From positions 1 to 28,787 of the forward strand of contig MU616655.1 of assembly GCA_025201705.1 (NCBI GenBank): a stretch of DNA of 28,787 nucleotides, in the 5' to 3' direction. The stretch is from Dissophora ornata. Lineage: Eukaryota > Mortierellomycota > Mortierellomycetes > Mortierellales > Mortierellaceae. Shown one piece after another: positions 24,389 to 28,787 of this stretch; position 1 is the stretch's first letter; every line of letters begins with the position of its first letter. A program made the position numbers and the translations under genes. Below the pieces are notes generated by a model. It ran no database searches. It was not told the DNA's origin and was given only the letters and a program-made list of their open reading frames with translations.

Positions 24389-24964
24389 CTAAAGCTGAAA
24401 CGAAACCAGTTTGTTCATCTGGTCGTCGTCGCAGACCGAGGGCATCATCCACGGTGATAGCGATGTTGCAATCCCAGCACCACTTGGTCGTTGAGTCGTT
24501 GAGGCATTGGTTGCACTCAAAGTCGAATAACCATTATTGTAAGCTTTGGCGGCGACGTTGAAAGGATCAGAGATATTGGCGGCCTCTGGCGTATTAGGAC
24601 TGGACCAGGACGAAGTTGGGGGTGAGGAAGAAAAGGACGCAACACTGGATATGGACGAAGAAGACGTTGTTCGGATCATTCGGGACATGGCGGAGAGCAT
24701 GCTTGTGGTCGGTAACGTCGCATTGCCGGACATGGGCGGTAGTATGGATGAGAACAGGTTTTGTTTTAGGGGCGTCTTCGTTGCCGTTCCGGATATTGTG
24801 TTCATCGTCGTTGCTGTGGCAGGGGATATTGATGAGGCGGCTGCGGCAGTGGCTGCGGGTTTCGAAGGCGAGGATGAAAGGGATGGTGTTGGACCAGAGT
24901 TGTTTCGGCATTGGCGGGCACGGAAGTGAATGGAGGGGTCGGCGACGTCTAAGAGAAACGACAT
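24389..24964 (-). CDS. Ser/Thr-rich protein of unknown function, 191 aa
   Basis: Not recognised. A single open frame from an ATG at 24964 (A at -3) to TAG at 24391-24389. The first 20 residues (SFLLDVADPSIHFRARQC) look ordered. Residues of about 20-150 are low complexity and rich in Ser, Thr, Ala and Pro, with a possible short helix at LSAMSRMIR. The last 40 residues include LSPWMMPSVCDDDQMNKLV, which may be a short interaction motif. There is no signal peptide or membrane span. It is convergent with the XPF gene. Disordered, Ser/Thr-rich composition is common in fungal regulators, but no function can be assigned. An overlapping frame on each strand is also open because of the biased composition, so the coding call rests on the good start context and the single clean frame. 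Confidence 0.5.
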   Translation of the reverse strand: MSFLLDVADPSIHFRARQCRNNSGPTPSLSSSPSKPAATAAAASSISPATATTMNTISGTATKTPLKQNLFSSILPPMSGNATLPTTSMLSAMSRMIRTTSSSSISSVASFSSSPPTSSWSSPNTPEAANISDPFNVAAKAYNNGYSTLSATNASTTQRPSGAGIATSLSPWMMPSVCDDDQMNKLVSFQL

Positions 24965-26105
24965 TATGTGGAGTTGAGGTCAGGGAGGGAATGTAGTTTA
25001 TAGGATGTGTCTTTGTTCCTGGTGGTGGTGATGAATGGCGAGGATGGAGTAGGTGGAGAAACAAAGGGGATTGATTAATTGGGAATGGATGTGCTGGGAA
25101 CTTCAACCCCGTTTTATTGATGAGCGGAAAAGGGTCCTTTCGGCCGATTCGGCCGTTGAGGGATATAAATAACACCCAGTACTCAATCGCAACTCAACAC
25201 AGACTGTGTGTGGGATGCGTGCGTGGGATGAAACAATTCTTTTTCCTATTCTATTCCTCTATTCCCGGTTTGGGAAGCACGGGCCAGCGAGTGAATGAGT
25301 GAATGCGACCCGTCGATTGGGCCACGACCGTGGGCTGGAGGTCAGGCCCAAGGCTCTTATTGGATGCAGTATTGCCATTGTGCGTGAAGATGACCAACTC
25401 GCTCCTCGGGAGGAGCGCCAGTCATGCCAGGTCGTGATAGATGCCTTCTTGTCTGCGCGTCCAAGGTTAGATTGCTATAAACATCATGTTTTGCATGGGA
25501 CCTGACATGTCCGTGATCATGGGATCCTGATGTTTATTTCCTCTCCATATCCCTCTATCCGACAGCCTCCCTTCAAACACATGAGCCATTCATCATGCTC
25601 CCCCCCCCATCGTCAAGGAATTGTATCCATCATCATGGCAAGCGTTCACCCTCATACTGCCTATCTAGACACATGGGGCTCCATCCCGTAGCCCCCCTAT
25701 TCGACAACATCGCAAGAGCAAGCAAGAAAAACCATAAAGAATTCGCCTATGAGAACACGGTAAGGTCATGAGAAAAAAAAATGAGCGAAATACTTCTTTT
25801 TTTCTACAATTTACTGAGGGACTAAAAAGGGGGCGAATTGCTGATGCCATCACTCGTTCCTGTCTTGATTTTCCGCAAACGCTCTTGACATCGCAGAATA
25901 TTTCCAGGAATGGCAAAGTGCGTCGTCGTTTATTGCTCTTAGAGTCTTCTTCCCAAGTCATGAAACTCGGAAGTCGTGCATTCAATTGGGCGATGCAAAC
26001 ATATCCATTGCATGTGATCCTCCTACCACTTCTGATCCACATGCGGGAAGAAAGGTGAAATCCTATGGGCCACCCCCAGCAGATCCTGCAGTTTCCATGC
26101 TCGCC
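24965..26105. other. Intergenic region upstream of the Ser-rich gene
   Basis: Contains the Ser-rich gene's promoter. A CGGCCG-ATT-CGGCCG inverted motif at 25141-25155 and a plus-strand TATAAAT at 25164-25170 are the only regulatory-looking signals; the TATA points away from the Ser-rich gene. Open frames at 25665-26058 on both strands have no recognisable domain. A run of C lies near 25600-25609. Confidence 0.45.
25141..25155. promoter_or_regulatory. CGGCCG inverted motif, possible Zn2Cys6 regulator site
   Basis: Two CGGCCG palindromes separated by three bases. Each contains the CGG/CCG half-sites typical of fungal binuclear zinc-cluster regulators. It lies about 180 bases upstream of the Ser-rich gene's ATG and about 10 bases before a plus-strand TATAAAT. 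The function is inferred from motif shape only. Confidence 0.25.
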
Positions 26106-27060
26106 TCAACGATCTCCCTTCTCCTTTCGTTCATACGCAATAATGTCCTCTAGGATTGCCTTGTCCTTTTCATACTTGATCCTCGCCTCCCTCTCTGCAG
26201 CAGTGGCGTCCCGCTCCTCCCAGGTGATCTTGAGTTTTCTTCTACTTCTGCGAGGACTGCCTCTAGCCGGTGGATCCTACCCTGCTGCATCGTCTGCTCC
26301 ATCTTCAGTGTCTGGACCTGATGAGCAAGCGTATCAACAACGCCACGAGGCTCATTGACTTCCACACTCCGGAATGCCTACGCGGTGGTCGCAGAGATGT
26401 TACTAACGCCCCAAGTGCCCTCTGTGAGGCTTGCCCATCCATTATTGCCGCCAATATTCACAGATTCTGAGATATTGGATACTGCAGAGTCGTGTCCACA
26501 ATAGGTGCCTTGAGCGCCTGCAGCAGAGATGATATTGCTACAGTCTGCTCATTCGATCCTGCCCTGGGGGGTCTTATGCTAGATGGTGAGTTTGGCGATG
26601 AGTTTTGCAGATTCATGACACCTCCAACTCTAGGTGACGGCGGTGCATTACCATTAAGGTGACAGGCGTATTCTTGGGAAAAGTATCAAGTGGAGGGGAA
26701 GGAGGAAGAGGGACTGTCGGCGGTGGGGTTAGAGGTGTTTGTTACAGCGGGTCTGGAAGTAGAGTGTGTGTGGAGAGCTGGAGACATCCTGTCGAAGGTT
26801 TGACGAAGAATCGATGCTGAGGATGCAGCCCGAGTCAACTCACGATCAGAGACCTTGTGATGAATGCCAAGTCCTATAACCAAGGAGGACGAACTCGACT
26901 TTGGGCCGCTATCTTCTTCAAGTAATGGGGATCCACCGCCTGTCTGGAACTCTGCGATCCTATCTTCGAGCTGCTTGATGTGCTTAGCTTGTTGGATGAG
27001 CGTCGATCCGATCTTTGGTCAACCTGGGATCAGAAATGCTGACTTGGAGCTATCGGCCAT
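26106..27060 (-). pseudogene. Coiled-coil gene pseudogene, arm B copy
   Basis: Starts at ATG 27060 with MADSSKSAFLIPG, then TGA (27021-27019), then PKIGSTLIQQAKHIKQLEDR, a clear coiled-coil segment. It continues through SPLLEEDSGPKSSSSS, LTRAASSASILRQTFDRMSP and Ser/Pro-rich sequence to a TGA at 26688-26686 and a one-base deletion near 26660 relative to arm A. It resumes as MNLQNSSPNSPSS and ISSLLQALKAPI, with another TGA at 26460-26458. A second coiled coil follows in another frame (VDTLAHQVQTLKMEQTMQQG, then RIHRLEAVLAEVEE), and after a further frame change KITWEERDATAAERE and YEKDKAILEDIIAYERKEK to a TGA at 26108-26106. At least two in-frame stops and two frame changes make it non-functional unless there are introns that I could not define. 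Parent function unknown. Confidence 0.6.
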
Positions 27061-28428
27061 CAAACAATACAAAGATTGCTGCTATTGCCAATCGAACAAT
27101 ACAAGCGAGATGGACACATCATCCGAGGACTTTAGAAGGTTAGTCAAGCTTACATGTGCACCACGATACTGGAGGCACTCATGATCGGAACCAAGCTTGT
27201 TGTTGGAACACAAACCTTGTTGGAGCATGCGGACAATAACTTTAGGTCTCTCGTTGCTGCGGGTCCTAGTACTGGAATTGTGACTGCAGGCAGAGGTTAC
27301 TCTCGAAAGAGATCATGGACTAGACGGCGAAAGTGGAAAGCGAGTGGTCGCAATAAAAGTCTCCAATTCTGAGGCCTATATGCAGGATTATATTGACGAC
27401 GAAGATCAACTGCTGCAGCATCTTCATTACTGGTAACAGCAACAAAGGCATCAGTAACAATAGTGTTCCAATCCAGGTATCTCGTCCGGTGCATCTTCGT
27501 CATCTGGGTCATCTTTGGTTGCATGAAAGTCAAATAAGATCAGCAGGTATGCCAATCCGAGCGGGGATATCAACGAGGGAATGGAGTTAATGTTTAATAC
27601 GACGCTTGAGTTGGTGACGACTGTTATTTCCTACTCCGTCGCAGTACTCTCTCTGGCTGTGTAGCAGAACGGAGAACAGGTATCTGAATGTCAGTCTAAC
27701 AATATTTGTCCTATGCCCTGCCTCTGCCAGGGTGTCCCTATAGATTTGAGTGAATCCGAGGCTCTACTCACTAAACAAAAGCAATCTGAACCCGTATTAA
27801 AAATATCGACTTCAGCAGACGCAGTATATTTGCAATGGACTATGCAGGACGTAGATTGCTAATCATGCAACGCGTGTTTAGGACCCAAGATGACGCAGTT
27901 GGTATGCAGAAAGCGTACGCACGGTTCAGCAGCGCACAGGTCTCATATCCTCGCGGATCCTGTTTAAAAAAAAATACTCCACATTCCAGCAGCGCGTGCT
28001 ATACCTTCTCAATGCGATCAGGGACTATGATTCGGCAGATCTGAGGCATGCCAAACTCTATAGCTCAAGACACCTGAGATCGCTTGTTTCTTTGACCCCA
28101 AAACATACACGCAAGCATCACGGGTGTGCGCCAGCATGCATCTGTACGCCCTGAATAACCAACAAACATTATTCAATATCATACTGTACACACGCTTCTC
28201 CCATCCAATCCTTAAGTTTTCATTAATCGTCGCCGGAAATCAATGAAAATAGACCTGACACTGCCACATGGGGCGACAAGGACAACCAGAGAGGACATCT
28301 GACTACATGGCGCAGTGACGTTTTCTTCTGTGTTGCGAATATAGACAATAATCTTTCGCATCCTCGTTTTCCTTCCACCACCTTTTCCCACTCTCCCCCA
28401 GAAGAACACTCGACCTCTTCAACAGAAT
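27061..28428. other. Non-coding part of arm B, including the Sel1 paralogue's promoter
   Basis: No supported gene. The sequence immediately upstream of the Sel1 ATG at 28429 resembles the 50-70 bases upstream of the arm A Sel1 gene (shared CTTTTCCCACTCTC and CCCAGAAGAA blocks), so it is probably the conserved core promoter and leader. A 69-codon frame at 27835-28044 is not preserved in arm A. Confidence 0.5.
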
Positions 28429-28787
28429 ATGACAGAAACTAGGCCCCAAGAACATCCTCAGATGTTCCGCCCAGTCTACATAGACAGCAAAACGGATAGC
28501 ATAACAGCTCCACCATTGAACACAGTCAGCATTCAGCCTACTTTAGACATAACTACAGGGGAATATGTTATTCTCTGGGACGAAATCTTGAAGGTTTTCA
28601 GGAATACCGTTTACATACGAAATGGAAGCACGGCTGTTCCCTTTCTCATGGACGAGAACTCACAACCGTAATTTCCCTTTTCGACTGATCAATTCCCTCG
28701 CTACATTGTACCTGCAAGAACACACGGCAACGTACTGACAATCTCTACAAATAATTGAAATATAGTCTTCATCCGCTTCGAATCCAT
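28429..28787 (+). CDS. Second Sel1-family gene, N-terminal part only (cut by window edge)
   Basis: Exon 1 is 28429-28667, the intron 28668-28765 (GTAATT donor, TACTGAC branch point, ATATAG acceptor), and exon 2 starts at 28766 and is cut at 28787 after LHPLRIH. Exon 1 has exactly the same length (239 bases) and phase as the gene at 15765, and the first 80 codons agree at 64 positions by eye, with the changes mostly conservative. The shared start is MTETRPQEHPQMFRPVY. By analogy, exon 2 should carry Sel1 repeats, but none are inside the window. No lesion is visible in the part seen. Confidence 0.85.

Larger units (their letters stand above)
26550..28787. repeat. Inverted segmental duplication, arm B (runs off window)
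   Basis: The inverted partner of 15397-17510. Base 28787 corresponds to 15397, so the duplication continues beyond the window into the Sel1 repeat exon of the second gene. Arm B keeps about 190 bases around the coiled-coil start codon that arm A has lost, and lacks the hairpin element that arm A has gained. Confidence 0.8.

Noticed and set aside
24594..25175. Second minus-strand frame of 193 codons overlapping the Ser-rich gene
   Set aside because: It starts in the likely promoter and shares biased composition with the better-supported frame. No recognisable features.
25665..26058. Overlapping open frames of about 96-125 codons on both strands
   Set aside because: Neither has a recognisable domain, a promoter or a partner exon. 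They could be transposon debris, but nothing in the sequence shows this.
27835..28044. 69-codon plus-strand frame in arm B
   Set aside because: The inverted copy in arm A does not preserve this frame, so coding is unlikely.

Overview
This window is nuclear DNA from a filamentous, early-diverging fungus, most likely Mortierellomycota (Mortierella/Linnemannia type). That placement is an inference. The supporting observations are many short GT-AG introns (about 80-150 nt) with CTRAY-like branch points, fungal protein families (Rax2, Zn2Cys6, a fungal-type PFK-2), and two members of a Sel1-repeat family with a shared N-terminal domain of the kind expanded in Mortierella. No bacterial operons, CRISPR arrays or convincing RNA genes were seen. 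Exon coordinates were derived by hand from splice consensus, reading phase and recall of family sequences; no alignment was run.

Layout. (1) 5-4352 (+), open to the left: a seven-exon ASH1-type histone lysine methyltransferase carrying a Zn2Cys6 zinc cluster and three AT-hooks N-terminal to AWS-SET-postSET. (2) 4504-10792 (-), tail-to-tail with it: a five-exon Rax2 polarity landmark protein of about 1,967 residues with one membrane span and a C-terminal SH3 domain. (3) 10.8-13.2 kb: mostly intergenic, with one possible two-exon, 65-residue tail-anchored membrane protein (12344-12636, -). (4) 13230-15765 (-): a two-exon Sel1-repeat protein with 15 full 36-residue repeats, ended by a nonsense codon inside repeat 16, followed by a decayed fossil of further repeats. 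(5) 15397-17510: one arm (A) of an inverted duplication. It holds the Sel1 promoter, a 113-bp hairpin element and a broken coiled-coil gene copy. (6) 17937-20157 (-): a six-exon 6-phosphofructo-2-kinase whose bisphosphatase domain has lost the catalytic histidine. (7) 20361-23950 (+): an eleven-exon XPF/Rad1 nuclease, divergent from the kinase across 203 bp. (8) 24389-24964 (-): a Ser/Thr-rich protein of unknown function. (9) 26106-27060 (-): a second, longer pseudogene copy of the coiled-coil gene. (10) 28429-28787 (+): the start of a second Sel1-family gene running off the window. Items 9 and 10 form arm B (26550-28787) of the inverted duplication.

The main genes are unrelated housekeeping or regulatory loci: chromatin methylation, polarity, glycolytic signalling and DNA repair. 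The accessory part is the Sel1/coiled-coil pair, which was duplicated in inverted orientation on both sides of the PFK-2/XPF/Ser-rich block and has since decayed by nonsense mutation, deletion and a hairpin insertion. The strongest points for follow-up are the domain fusions (Zn2Cys6 + AT-hooks + ASH1-SET; Rax2 + SH3), the inactivated FBPase-2 site, and the inverted duplication with its insertion/deletion differences.
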